Below are positions 35,181 through 48,317 of a stretch of DNA of 64,000 nt, piece by piece (the stretch's first letter is position 1; each line of letters begins with the position of its first letter). The notes under the pieces are model-generated. The model saw nothing but the letters and a program-made list of their open reading frames with translations, was not told the origin of the DNA and made no database searches. Location: NCBI GenBank assembly GCA_959347315.1, contig OY365811.1, positions 43,244,991 to 43,308,990 of the forward strand, written 5' to 3'. The position numbers were made by a program, and so were the translations under genes. The stretch comes from Bimastos eiseni (Eukaryota; Annelida; Clitellata; Crassiclitellata; Lumbricidae).

Positions 35181-35498
35181 TCCTCATCGGACAGTTCTCT
35201 GTCTGGATAGCTGAGGCGCATAAGTCGCTGAGAACACGATGCGTCGCCAGAGGGCCATTCTGGTTGGCCATGCGCATTTCACTGCGCATGTCAGCTCAGT
35301 TGGTAGACTGCGCCATCCGTCATGACGCTGGATGGCGCCAGTGACCGATTGAAGAGTAATAGGGGAAGACGTTGCTTGACAGACTGTGTGGAAAGATAAG
35401 CAACATAGAAATGGCTTTCACGAGATAAGGATACGCTGTTTGTGGCTAGATAAGTGAGGATGTATCGCCTGCGATAGGGAGGCGAATATAGGTGGAGG

Positions 35499-35562
35499 AT
35501 GGAGTTTTACCTCAGATCATCTACGTTCTTGATGGCTCTGAGCTGGTTCTTGTGTGCTTTAG
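35499..35562 (+). CDS. Possible alternative first exon encoding a signal peptide
   Basis: An ATG at 35499 opens a 21-codon leader: charged/aromatic start MEFYLRSS, then a hydrophobic core TFLMALSWFLCAL. It ends exactly at a consensus donor TTTAG|GTAAGT in phase 1. The next known exon, Ig4 (36044), accepts phase 1, and splicing would give ...CAL-DLPVVLPLP. That would make a secreted or membrane form lacking Ig1-Ig3. GCGCAT-type NRF1 half sites at 35268-35290 lie about 210 bp upstream. Against this, the segment is a diverged duplicate of the DNA just before Ig4, so the leader could be coincidental. Confidence 0.4.
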
Positions 35563-35984
35563 GTAAGTCTCTAGTTATGGGAGTGACCAATGTCATACTA
35601 TTTCCGGTGAAGTCATGATGGTTGATTTGATTAGATATTTTATATGATTGGAATGAAGAAGATTTGGTTTAATGGAAATTATGGAATATATCAGATTACG
35701 ATATATTATCATTTATTTTTATATTTCAGTACAATGCCGGAATGGATTATTTTGGTTTCCAATCTCTGCAGGTCTTAACTCTCAGAATGAGTCCTGGTTG
35801 TCTAGTTTAAAGGCAGGTCTTTATAGGACTCTCAAACTGTATTCATTCAATAATAACGAAGATTTATATAGCTCCCCTTCCTAATTACTACTCAGAAGAG
35901 TTCCCGACCCCAGCACGGCTGCTGTTAGAGACAGTTTTAAGGCGAGTACAAAAGAGTCAGAGTCGATGACGAAAAGAGGATTGT

Positions 35985-36043
35985 CAGATATCCTCCGATC
36001 TACTAGGCTCTTGACGGCTCTGGGTTGGTTCTGGTTGTTCCAG
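35985..36043 (+). repeat. Duplicate of the signal-peptide-like segment, forming the Ig4 acceptor
   Basis: CTCCGATCTACT...CTCTTGACGGCTCTGGGTTG plus GTTCTGGTTGTTCCAG aligns with CTCAGATCATCTA...TTCTTGATGGCTCTGAGCTG plus GTTCTTGTGTGCTTTAG at 35511-35562. In this copy the frame is broken and the sequence serves as the 3' splice site of Ig4. Confidence 0.7.
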
Positions 36044-36328
36044 ATCTGCCCGTCGTCCTTCCGCTGCCTCAACAGCTCTATCTACCCAAAGGGATGATGG
36101 GTCGTATCGACTGCCCGTCAGAGTCCAACCCCTCTGTCTACCTGACCGTTTGGTCAAAGAACGAGAGGGTCATTGATCTGACCCAGACAACGAGGTTCAA
36201 GGTCAACGTTCTTGGTACGCTTGTCATAAAGACGGTGACCTCGTCGGACGAAGGACGATACACCTGTACTCCCTATTCGCCACTTGGACCCGGCCAGACC
36301 TCGTCACCTGTTCAGGTATTAGTGCGCG
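36044..36328 (+). CDS. IGSF9/turtle-like receptor, Ig4 exon
   Basis: Fourth Ig domain, 95 codons, phase 1 in and out. The acceptor is TGTTCCAG|ATCTG and the donor CGCG|GTAAGC. Cysteines lie in MMGRIDCPSES and GRYTCTPYSPLG. MPGVIRCPV...LLFVSWTKDG and GEYSCTPYNSLGT at the same place in human IGSF9 make the domain assignment secure. Confidence 0.95.
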
Positions 36329-36429
36329 GTAAGCCATCTGGAACTACTTTCAATTGAAATGTTTCGAAACATGTTTTATTTTATGCAGGTCGATCTGTAT
36401 ACTTAATATTCGCATTTCCGTTCCCAACA

Positions 36430-36985
36430 TTCTCTTTCTCTTTCCCTTACTCTTTTCCTTTCTCTTTCTCTTTCTCTTTCTCTTTCCCTTACTCTTTTCC
36501 TTTCTCTTTCTCTTTCTCTTTCTCTTTCCCTTACTCTTTTCCTTTCTCTTTCTCTTTCTCTTTCTCTTTCCCTTACTCTTTTCCTTTCTCTTTCTCTTTC
36601 TCTTTCTCTTTCCCTTACTCTTTTCCTTTCTCTTTCTCTTTCTCTTTCTCTTTCCCTTACTCTTTTCCTTTCTCTTTCTCTTTCTCTTTCTCTTTCCCTT
36701 ACTCTTTTCCTTTCTCTTTCTCTTTCTCTTTCTCTTTCCCTTACTCTTTTCCTTTCTCTTTCTCTTTCTCTTTCCCTTACTCTTTTCCTTTCTCTTTCTC
36801 TTTCTCTTTCTCTTTCCCTTACTCTTTTCCTTTCTCTTTCTCTTTCTCTTTCTCTTTCCCTTACTCTTTTCCTTTCTCTTTCTCTTTCTCTTTCCCTTAC
36901 TCTTTTCCTTTCTCTTTCTCTTTCTCTTTCTCTTTCCCTTACTCTTTTCCTTTCTCTTTCTCTTTCTCTTTCTCTTTCTCTGTCC
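36430..36985. repeat. 42-bp higher-order polypyrimidine minisatellite
   Basis: CCCTTACTCTTTTCC recurs every 42 bp (starts at about 36444, 36486, 36528, 36570, 36612, 36654, 36696, 36738), then mixed 36- and 42-bp spacing to 36936. The spacer is CTTTCT hexamers, so a one-hexamer length change explains the 36/42 forms. Over about 550 bp the only purine is one A per unit. It lies about 100 bp after the Ig4 donor. Confidence 0.95.
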
Positions 36986-37289
36986 GTCCCTACGTACATC
37001 TGTCAATCCGTCTGTCTGTCTGTCCCCTTATTTCTCGGTATCCAATACCTCCAGCCAACCTTGGCTCTAGCCTATATGCTTTGTTTCTTTGCTTTTTACA
37101 CTCGATGTGTGAGCCCCATTGTTCTTCTTTATTGCTTTGTGTCCCTCTACATAATGTCGCTTGTGACGTCCCTTTAGACATCGTGCATCACTTATCAAAA
37201 GTGGGTCGAAGACGCCGTTTCATGACACGACGGATGACGTTTTTAGACTCGCATCACTGAATACGTGACTAGCCATTCCTCTTATTAAT

Positions 37290-38200
37290 CTTTCTATTTC
37301 CATTTCTTCTCCTCTTCCTCTATATTCTCCTCCTCCTTCTTTTCTTCCTCCTCTTCCTTCTCTTCCTTCTCCTCCTTCTCGTCTTCCACCTCCTTTTCCC
37401 ATTCTTCCTCTTCCTTTTGCTTCTCTTCCTCTCGCTCTTCCTCCTCCTCTTCCTTCTCGTCTTGCTCCTATTCGTCCTCTTCCTATTCCTCCTCTTGCTC
37501 TTGCTCTTCTTCCTCCTCCTCCTCCTCCTCCTCCTCCTCTGAGTTCAGTGAGTCGTCGTTGATTCCCATGGAACCAGTGGATCGTGCGCTGGTTCCGATT
37601 CCTCTAATGAAATACCGGAGAGAAGATCGATTACTCTCATAACCTCTTCACACCTCAAAGCACTAAACAATCCATTTGCACACAACGTAATAACTGTCCT
37701 CATCATACACACACATACACACACACACATACACACACATACACACACATACACACACACACATACACACACATACGCACACACACATACACACACATAC
37801 ACACACATACACACACACACATACACACACACATACACACACACATACACACATACATACACACACACATACACACACATACACACACACACACACGTAC
37901 ACATATACAAGCACACACGTATGCATGCATGCTGGCAAATATAGATGTGTACATAACTACAGTATTTTCACGAATACATACATATATATATATATATATC
38001 TGCAAAATATATATATGCATACATATGTATATTATGCATGCGTATATATTATGAATATGTAGTATTATATAAATATAGACATGTGTTCACATAATATTCA
38101 TACTTAATACATATAATATACATAATTTTATATCAATGCATATCATGTACAGAAATTTATATTTACATAAACGATACTCTTTATATCTTTCAATTCTCAA
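37290..38200. repeat. CCT/CTT tract, CA/ACACATAC microsatellite and AT-rich DNA
   Basis: CTTCCT-rich to 37540, (CA)n with ACACATAC units at 37705-37900, then ATATAC-rich DNA. No exon is seen. Confidence 0.85.
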
Positions 38201-38742
38201 TTGTGAGCCAAATTTTTTCCTTGCGCCACATAAGCTAATTTTTAGAATTAAATTAATATTTAGTGATTAATCGACGACCGATAATAAGAACTTTTCTCCT
38301 CACAGTTTACTATTAATTATTAATTAATAAAAAATTCTCAAAAATATTTAACTATTTAGAAAGTTATCTTTACTAACCCTAATATCTATTATAAAAGTCT
38401 CTATTTGTCTAAGGTGCATATGTTTTATTATTGTGCTTTTTCGATAGTTGAACCTTGCTTCATAAATAGGTCAATATTATTTGTGATTAATAGATATTTC
38501 CACCGTTTGTTTGTATTGTTGTACAAACGCCATTGCTAAGGCAAGCGAAGTGGATCATCGCTTTTATCAGACCTAATTTCCTGCTAATAAAAAGAATTAA
38601 TACTATGATAATATAGGGAGGGACTGAAGGAGATATGGTAAAAATATGAAGGGAAAAATGAGTGGATAAGAGAAAGGGGGAATTGAGGGAATTGACCACA
38701 CAATTATTAGATTGTTCCAGAACCTTGAATAGAGAGAGAGAC

Positions 38743-38795
<53 letters not shown>

Positions 38796-39429
38796 GAGAG
38801 AGAGAGACAGAGGGAGAGAGAGACAGACAGACAGAGAGAGAGAGAGAGAGAATAAACGAGAGGAAGGAAGGTAGATGATATGGAGAATAAGCAAGGGTGA
38901 GAGGAAGAGGAGGGAGAAATTAATTGAAGAAGATAGGGAGAGAGGGAGAAATTAAAAGAAAGATGAAGATGGAGAGTTTTATAAGGTGGAGGATTATGAG
39001 GAGACGGATGAGAAGCATGCTACTAAGAGGAAGAGAGCGTGGAAGGATAAGGCGGAGAGAGTGACGGCTCTAGGTTTTCTCATCAGTGGGGGAGGTCGAG
39101 TAACCCGTCAGATGACCAATTGGATAAAACCAGACTTTGTCGAACCTGATGGTGCTAGGTATAGTTCCACACTGAGTGACATCAACCAGATTGATGTATA
39201 TGCATCATAGCGCAACATGAATTCTTCACATCAACGATCTCAAGATTATAACACTTTGGAAAACAGATTATTATGAATCAACATATCTACAAGTAAATAT
39301 AACATAAACTATACACATTACATCACATGTCATACAATTAATGAAAATCAATTTAGGTTGCGATTGTCGTGTTAAGCAAGGGTCAAACTCGTCCACAAAG
39401 GCATCCGTTGTAACAGACTCTGCAAATTT
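38201..39429. other. Gene-free intronic stretch
   Basis: Contains GA/CAGA microsatellite at 38735-38852 and a purine-rich 38880-39060. A 74-codon frame at 38986-39210 shows no domain or splice signals that I trust. Confidence 0.5.
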
Positions 39430-40960
<1,531 letters not shown>

Positions 40961-41162
40961 GCTATTAAAAATTCTAAGCAAGTAAGTTATCCTGTGAGAC
41001 TGTGTAGAAAACGATGATTTGAGTTTTTATTTTGCAATTAAGTGTGTTATGCCTTTGAGAATTCCCCGGCAGAAATAATTTTGAATTTCATCATGCATAA
41101 TATCTGGGAAAGTTAATTTCTAATCTAAATATGAATCCAGATTTCATAGTGAATCGGTCAAA

Positions 41163-41215
41163 AACTGAGGGCAGCAGAGGGCAGCAGAGAGCAGCAGAGG
41201 GCAGCAGAGGGCCAC
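41163..41215. promoter_or_regulatory. Tandem CTCF-like core motifs
   Basis: GCAGCAGAGGGCAG at 41171-41184 and 41191-41204, plus a variant at 41201-41215, arise from a GGCAGCAGA repeat. Each matches the CTCF core CCASYAGRKGGCRS except for the first base. Confidence 0.3.
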
Positions 41216-42198
41216 AGGCTCATGTGGGGACACATAACCCCTCGTCCCCCCTGTGGAGCGCCAATGGGCGGAGAGGGAGGAGAACGAGGAAGAGAAAGGA
41301 AGATAAGATGGGTCAGAGACTGAGTCGGAAGAGGATGAGGTGGAACAGAGGAAAACAAGAGGTGGAAGCAGCCCATACTGATTCTCAGAGGACCGATTAA
41401 ACGGATTTATCCTTTTCAGTTCCTTCTCAAAGTCCCCCGAACGCTTGTCATGAAAATATCATGAGACAGTTTATTCCGTAGAAATCTCTCTCTTTGACCT
41501 TCTGCGCTTCTTTGTGTCGAGAGAGATGCGGCGGAAGACGCCTTTGATGTGGAACCAGTCGGCTGAGATGAAAGAAGGGTGGATGTAAAGGAGGTGAATC
41601 GCTTGTTTAATGCTTGAGGAGGATGCGGAGAAAGGAAGGTCGCAATTGACGAAGCTATTGATCCAGTTTGGTGAACGTAAGAGAGAATTCAGAAAAGTGA
41701 AGTCTATGAAGGTCACCCTCAAGTTAAGCGTAGCTTATACGTGAATATATATACCAATATATATATACTTATATATATATATATATTTGCTTGTATTTGT
41801 ATGCCTATACATGAATTCCCGGACATATAATAATGGCGTTTAAATGAATGTTTATATGCCTGTTTGTCTTTGTGCAGATCTGTATGTGTCTGGGTAAGTA
41901 TGTCTGTGCGTCTGCCTATCTATCTGTGCCTGTGTCTGTGTCTGTATGTATGCGTGTGTGTCTGTGAGTGTGTCTGTGTGTCCGTGTCTATCCGTTTGTC
42001 TGTGTATTTATCTGTCTGTGTGCCTGTGTGTGTTTCTTTGTCTATCTGTGTCTGTGTCTGTCTGTGCGTGTGTGAGTACGTGATAAGAGCGACCGTTCCT
42101 AACCAATTCGTTTCAATCGCTACGCTGCTGCCATCTATCGTCAACGCAAATACTCCTCAGACGACGCCATTCGTCTAACTTCCGGTTCGGGGATCGAT

Positions 42199-42240
42199 AC
42201 CGGAAGTGGTGGATCGCCAGCGCACGGCGCATGCGTGCCC
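42199..42240. promoter_or_regulatory. ETS + NRF1-like motif cluster
   Basis: ACCGGAAGTGG at 42199 and GGCGCATGCGTGCC near 42227-42240, within a CpG-rich 130-bp stretch. The order is the same as in the cluster at 32408. Confidence 0.3.
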
Positions 42241-42429
42241 AGGCGCCGCTAGAGGTCGCTACGCCATTAGCGGCGACTATTACATTGATGTCGGTCTCTA
42301 AACCGGAAACGACTGTCCATGTCCCGTGTGAATTGAAACGGTAGGGAGTTGAACTAACGCACAGGATGCGGTAAGAAATGACTTTGGCTACAGCGAGAAG
42401 GGAAAACTGAAAACGCTTCATCCGCTCAT

Positions 42430-42570
42430 TGTGTGTGGCCTAATCGTCAAGTTTTTACAAGTTCCTCAAGTCTTTTTTCTTCAGTTGTGGCTGAGTTGGG
42501 AGCGCTCTTGAGCAGTTTCTTGAATGGGAGCTATATAGGTGCACAGAATGAATGAGTGAATGAATGAATG
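42430..42570 (+). repeat. SINE with L2-type 3' tail
   Basis: AAGTTCCTCAAGTC, TGTGGCTGAGTTGGGAGCGC and GGGAGCTATATAGGTGCA followed by GAATGAATG. The same words in the same order occur at 60040-60140. Confidence 0.7.
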
Positions 42571-43079
42571 AACGAATGAATTACTTAGTTGATCAATTAA
42601 TTAATGAACAATGGGTCTGGTGAGTCTTGCATACTCGTAGGGAAATTTCCATGTGGTGGGTGTCTTGATAGTCCGAAGATTGCATGTTATCCGGTCGATA
42701 GGTGATAAGACTGCGGTTTTAAATATGCATGTAGCACCTGGATTGATGAAGGGAATTATGTTTAGCTGAAAGCTGGATCTTTTTTTCATCCAGCTTCCAT
42801 TTGAGCATGATTCTTTTCATATCAATCCAGCTCCTACTTTACAAATTCTATTCATCAATTAATTCAGCTGCTAGTTAAATTAATGTCAGGGTATAGAGCC
42901 TTCGGACTATCGAACCATCGAACTATCGAACTTTAAGATTATTGAGCGAACACAATTGTCTGCTAGTCTGGAGTGGATTGGGGTGGAAGAAAGGGATCTC
43001 TCACCATTTACCCTTGAACTAATATAGAAGGGTTATGACGGCGCGAAGTGTCAGTCAATTAAGGATCGTCCTCTTTGAT

Positions 43080-43400
43080 ACATTGCGAGCGAAGTCTGTG
43101 ATCGGCCATTTAATGAATAAAGTGATATCCGGGTTCTCGGCAGGATAACCTTGAACGTATAGTAGCCGATTAGTTCATCTAAATCTATGCCACTCCAGTC
43201 AGAAAAATCTTCCTTTGAACGCAATTTATTTATGTTGCAAGTTCTATTTATTAAGTCATTTTATTTCGTTAACAAAAACAAGCGCGACTGCCGATTTATG
43301 TTGCACAAGCTCCTGATGTAGTCACACGCGATCATAATCTAGGCATATGACCCAGTTCTCGCCTTCCATTTAAGTTCTTCCCTTCCATATAAGTCCTAGG
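43080..43400 (+). repeat. Interspersed repeat family 4, copy 1
   Basis: Shares with 55130-55390 TATCCGGGTTCTCGGCAGGATAA, GCAAGTTCTATTTATTAAGT, CGACTGCCGATTTATG and GATGTAGTCACAC-type blocks over about 270 bp, at roughly two-thirds identity. Confidence 0.75.
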
Positions 43401-44727
43401 TTTATCGTCGAGTATTAGGCTAATGTATATACATGTATAACATTGCAGCGCGATAAGACACAGCGACGGTATAGTGTATGTACAATTGGCCACGTTCGCA
43501 AGATGGCCGGTGCGACCTCTGCCGTCCAGTTAGTGAACGCTGTTTACATTTTGAGCGGTTCAGAATCGACGGGATAACCAAGGCTAAGCCGCTGGTTACA
43601 GGCTTTTAGGGCATGAAAGACGGTCTATCTAATTTCATCATTTGTCACCAGATTCAAACTCTAATCAAGTAATTTGTTTCTTTAACATAGCTAACGAGCG
43701 CGACCCATGCAAGATGGTATGTTTTTTCGAATATTAATATCTGCCTGTGTGGAGGAGCGATTTAGGCAGTGAACCACGAGGACATATTTTAATCAGCAAA
43801 TGCGACGCGTGTCACAAGTCAATGGGCCTCAATTTAGGAAAGAATACAAAGATTCTGCGTTGATAGGCCTATGCATGAGCAAGGAATTGTAACTTAATAA
43901 ATTCTGATCAGGCTGTTTAGGCCTAAGCTAGGTAGAATAACCTGTGCATGAAAGTGAAAGAAATTGCAAAAGGTTTCTTGTGGCTGACTAACATTTTTAC
44001 GCAGTACAAAACAGCATGAGTTCATTAAGCCCTTTAGGAATTCAAACAATAAATCAGCAATTCTAAAAGTGTTCATATTGCTCAGCACTCAGACCAGCAA
44101 GAGATTTTGCTATTTAACGATCAATGTGAGATTAGTTGTCTCTTTGAATAATAATTCGAGGCCAAACAACGAGAAAAATAAATTTTGTACTTATGCTCCC
44201 GCCGCCGACACTATGAGCGTCGCCGCATGACTGTTTGAATTAAAACGTAATCGGTTTATGCCTATGCATTATACATCGGGTCAATTGACACTACTAATGC
44301 TAATTACGATGGAGGCTTTTGTACATACACCGGTTTGAAATGCTAGTGTAACTGAGGCATCCTGGTGCGGTTAACCCTTTGCCCGGTTTCGCTGGTTGTT
44401 CGTTTACACCGGATTAGATAGGATCCGCGTTTAATCAGTCGACGTCAGATCGTAGAGAGAGCGAGGCACGTGCGCCGCACCGCAATTAGAATCGATGTCA
44501 ACGGAGGAGTTCGATATTTCATGAACTGGAAAGGGATTCTGGGTACAGGCGCACGGATGTCTGGGTAATATTGGCACTGGACAAGAACGAGAAATGGATC
44601 GATAGTAGATCGATTGGATATAGTTTTCAGATTTCATTTAATTTAAATTCATTATATTCATTCATATGTATTGAAGAGGTGTAGGATGGATGGACGGACA
44701 GATGGAAGACAGAGAGACAGACAGACA
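43401..44727. other. Gene-free intronic stretch
   Basis: Nothing recognised. CpG content is higher near 44420-44520. Confidence 0.5.
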
Positions 44728-44975
44728 GACAGATAAACATACATACATACACAAGCACATACGTACATACATACATAGACACACAAACATACATACATAT
44801 ATACATACATACATGCATGCATACATACATACATACATATATACATGCATACGTTCATACATACATAGACACACAAACATACATACATACATACATACAT
44901 ATATACATACATACATGCAAGCATACATACATACATGCATACATACATACATGCATACGTACATACATACATACA

Positions 44976-45008
<33 letters not shown>

Positions 45009-45090
45009 GCATACATACATGCATGCATATATACATACATGCATACGTACATACATACATACATACGTATGTACGTACGTACATACATAC
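44728..45090. repeat. (CATA)n microsatellite with GCATGCAT and CGTA variants
   Basis: Over 80 tetranucleotide units. Plus-strand Tyr-Ile-His-Thr and minus-strand Cys-Met-Tyr-Val frames are artefacts. Confidence 0.96.
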
Positions 45091-45304
45091 ACTCATCCAT
45101 CAACACCGCCGTCTTCCAATCTGTCGAGGTAGGGATGTTAGAGGGAAGGAGGGAAGGAGGGAAGGAGGAAAGGAGGGTTGCACTACCGAATGGATGGATG
45201 AAGGAAGGAAGAGATGAATGGTGAAAGGAAAAACCAGAGAAGGTGAGATCGGATGGGAATGGAATTAGAACTAAGGGAAAGAGAAATAAAATGGAAGGAA
45301 ACAA

Positions 45305-45350
45305 TCGTTTCATTTATGCAGCGCCTTTAAGAGACTCTTGCTTGAGAACA
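45305..45350 (-). repeat. L2-type SINE tail
   Basis: TTTATGCAGCGCCTTTAAGAG is the reverse complement of the AAAGGCGCTGCATAAA-type tail common to L2/SINE ends. Confidence 0.55.
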
Positions 45351-45399
45351 AACCCAAGAGAAGAGTTTCACTCCAATGGGATCTCTCGTAGGCATCGCT

Positions 45400-45747
45400 T
45401 TGTGTGACTTTTGTCTTTGTTCATCGTCCATTGTGTATGTCTATTGTCTTCGTTCATTGTCTTTGTTTGTTTGTTATCTTCGTTTATCGTCCATTGTCTT
45501 CATGTAATCTTTGTCTTTCGTTCGTCGTTCATTGTCTATGATTTTCCATTGTTTTTGTTTAACATACATTGAACACTGTGTGTCCTTGTCTTCGCTCATC
45601 GTCTATTGTCTCTGATTGTCCATAGTCTTTGTTCATCGTCCATTGTCTTTGTACCTGGTGTATCTATTGTCTTTGTTCATTGTCTTTGTGTGTCTTTGTC
45701 TTCGTTCCAAATCCATTTTCTTTGACTGTCTATTGTCTTTCCTTCAG
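45400..45747 (+). repeat. Degenerate minisatellite leading into the Ig5 acceptor
   Basis: About 15 variants of GTCTTTGTTCATCGTCCATT fill the 350 bp before Ig5. The last variant, CTATTGTCTTTCCTTCAG, is the polypyrimidine tract and acceptor. Confidence 0.8.
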
Positions 45748-45863
45748 ATCCTCCATATTTTGTCAACCGACCGAGGCCCCTCTACCAACGACAACCCGCT
45801 CAGTCCGTTACCTTCCCATGCTCCGTACATGGGGACCCTACACCAACGATATCCTGGCTTAAG
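45748..45863 (+). CDS. IGSF9/turtle-like receptor, Ig5 exon a
   Basis: First part of the fifth Ig domain, entering in phase 1 and leaving in phase 0 (TTAAG|GTAACA). DPPYFVNRPRPLYQRQ...VTFPCSVHGDPTPTISWLK gives the first Ig Cys and the Trp. IGSF9 has PPAFIERPKEEYFQEVG...LLIPCSAQGDPPPVVSWTK at this position. The mid-domain intron distinguishes Ig5 from the one-exon Ig1-4. Confidence 0.93.
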
Positions 45864-46439
45864 GTAACATCATCATCGTCATCGTCGTCGTCATCATCAT
45901 CATCATCATCATCATTGGAATTTCTGGCTTATAATTACGATGATAATAATTATACTTCAATACACTAAAAATCTAAGGATTCATAAGAAGTCATAGCTGT
46001 GCTCAAAACAATCTTAGAATCTATAAAATGTAAATAACGATAGCATTGACGGTAGAATTACCGTCTGCGCATTGACGAAAACTCAGAAATTCATTGGAAA
46101 ACATCTCCGAGCAATATTGTAATCGACAGAAGAGAGAATTGAATAATGCAAGCCCTGAACAAACGATTCTAACGAATGTCATGCTTATCTCTCTTGGCGC
46201 ATCATAAATTAACGGAACGACTGTAACGACCTCTCTCGCAGATTTCTGACACTGTGACACAACAGCAACAGTCATCTGATTTCTGACACTCTGACACCGT
46301 ACGTTCGACAGTAATCCGTTGCTATGGCGATGCGTTGCTATAGCAATTTGGCTGTGGTGACGCTAGAGATTGGCGGCGTTTAACTGCTTCATCGGGTGAA
46401 TTATTATGTCAATTAGATGATGCGTTTATATTCAACATC

Positions 46440-46745
46440 GGTCTTTCTGATGTTGTTGTTGTTGTTCTTATTGTTGTTGTTGTTGTCCTTGTTGTTAATG
46501 TTGGTATTTTACTTCTTTGTTGATAACAGCGATGAGTATGAAGAAGCAAATGATGATGATGATGGTGATGATGTTGATGATGACGATAATGATGATGATG
46601 ACGACGTCGATGACGGTGATGATGATTGTGATGAGGATAATAATAATGATCATCATGATACTACTACTGCAACATGTACTACTACTACTACTACTACTCC
46701 ACCTACTTCTCCTCCTCCTCTTACTACAACTACTACTACTACTAC

Positions 46746-46797
<52 letters not shown>

Positions 46798-46835
46798 CAT
46801 CATCATCATCATCATCATCATCATAGATACTAATA
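46440..46835. repeat. GTT, GAT, ACT, AAT and CAT trinucleotide tract
   Basis: Successive runs of different trinucleotides in one intron. Open frames are homopolymer-like. Confidence 0.92.
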
Positions 46836-46919
46836 ATAATGATGATAATAATAATAATTACAATGTATGCGTTTTCATACCTCTTGTATGTAGTACGAAA
46901 GCCCTATAAATAAGAAACA

Positions 46920-47400
46920 GCTCCAGGTTTTAATTAAAATTAATTTGCAAAGAAGAGACTAGAAATACCTTAGATTAATTCGACAAATTATTTAGAGTTA
47001 AAAGAAATTAAGTATTTGAAAAAGAATTATGTTATTAATAAATGGCAAATAGAATATAATTGTGAACCAAAAGAAAAATTCTATGAATCTATCCAGCCTT
47101 TAATATTCACGGATATAAATTTTATGGATTTTATAAGGAAGCGTGAAGTTCAAATTACCAGACTTCGATTTGGCCATATACTAACTAATAAATGGTTGAA
47201 AACTATGGGTAAGAGCCCAACTGATTTATGCTTTCAATGTCAGATGACTGAAACAGTTGATCATATATTACTTGCTTGCAAGTAAAATAACATATCAAAT
47301 TTACTAATTAAATTATGTGCAGAAAAAAGCTGGATTATACTGTTACAAATATATTATCTATTCGAGATATATATATATTGAGGTATTTAACGTACCAATG
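46920..47400 (+). pseudogene. 3' fragment of a LINE ORF2
   Basis: The frame at 47016-47285 encodes RLRFGHILTNKWLKTMGKS...CFQCQMTETVDHILLACK, the (R)xGH...CxxC...H(I)L..C zinc-knuckle region that follows the RT/RNase H in I/Jockey-like LINEs. After a stop the frame continues as LLIKLCAEKSWIILLQ. No RT core is present, so it is 5'-truncated and dead. Confidence 0.8.
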
Positions 47401-47569
47401 ATAATAAATAATGGAAAGATTATTTAAAATTAATGAATACAATTAAATAGTGGAATAATATTCCATAATACACTTTATAAGTTCATTGTCCAAACTTGTA
47501 ACTTTGATTAGGTTATTGCAGTTGCTATTACCGAAATTTATTTTTACCGATATTTGATACCGCCCTTCT

Positions 47570-47768
47570 TCCAACATCTTTTGCTCAGAAGTGCATACAC
47601 ACGCCTCGACGTCGCAATTGCAGTTGTACTGCAGAGCAATGGTGCGCAAAGGACTTGCTCAAGGTCCCTACACAGTGACTGACGCTCCGGACGAGGCTCG
47701 AACCCGCGCACTCAGCACACTCTGAACGCCACCGGCTGACCGCTCTAACCGATCGGCCACTGTGCCGC
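47570..47768 (-). repeat. tRNA-derived SINE
   Basis: On the minus strand, GTGGCCGATCGGTTAGAGCG (about 47741-47760) is a good tRNA A box of Leu/Ser type. GGTTCGAGCCTCG (47692-47704) is a B box, 36 bp further on. An ACCTTGAGCAAGTCC body follows, common in SINEs. No acceptor-stem pairing or anticodon arm supports a working tRNA. Confidence 0.75.
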
Positions 47769-48317
47769 ACCAGTGTCATACTGGATATTGCAAAAACCAT
47801 TTCATAAACTATTTTAAACACCACCAATTGGACACAACATATTAATTGGTTTGTTTTGTGATGTTGAATATATGGCTTTATTATTGATACTTTGGTTGTT
47901 AAGTTGATATTAATTCGTTTATTTTGTAATCCTGAATGTCTGGATTTATTATTATTCCTTTGGCTGCTATGTTGATTTGGATTATTGAATATTGTCTATA
48001 ATCCTATGCTATGAATGATGTACTGTTAATATTGAATATTACCTGTCAACATTATATAGATAGTTTGACATTGATGTTATGAAATTGTTTTGTTGCTCTG
48101 TAAATAAGATGGATAAAAACCTTCATGGGGAAAAAACTGAAATAAGAAAAGAACCGATACGGTCAAAAAAGAGCCTTCATGAACAAAAAAGAAGCTGTAT
48201 GGCCAAATGAATAAATTTTACATATGTATGTTTGTACATTGTATGTATATATATACATTTATACAATATGTATGTTTATATATGTAGGAATAAAATGTAA
48301 TAATCATTTATATGTTA
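47769..48317. other. AT-rich gene-free intronic stretch
   Basis: Possibly LINE 3' UTR; repeats of TTGATATTAATTCGTTTATT-like words are seen at 47850-47960. No gene. Confidence 0.4.

Larger units (their letters stand above)
40961..42430. other. Gene-free intronic stretch
   Basis: Apart from the motif clusters listed separately, it contains TA-rich DNA (41740-41785) and TCTGTG-type microsatellite (41860-42075). No exon seen. Confidence 0.5.

Noticed and set aside
36350..37070. Frames of 196-238 codons on both strands
   Set aside because: Caused by the 42-bp polypyrimidine array, whose length is a multiple of three.
47690..47768. tRNA gene on the minus strand
   Set aside because: Good A and B boxes, but no paired acceptor stem or anticodon arm, and a SINE body follows. 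Called as a tRNA-derived SINE.
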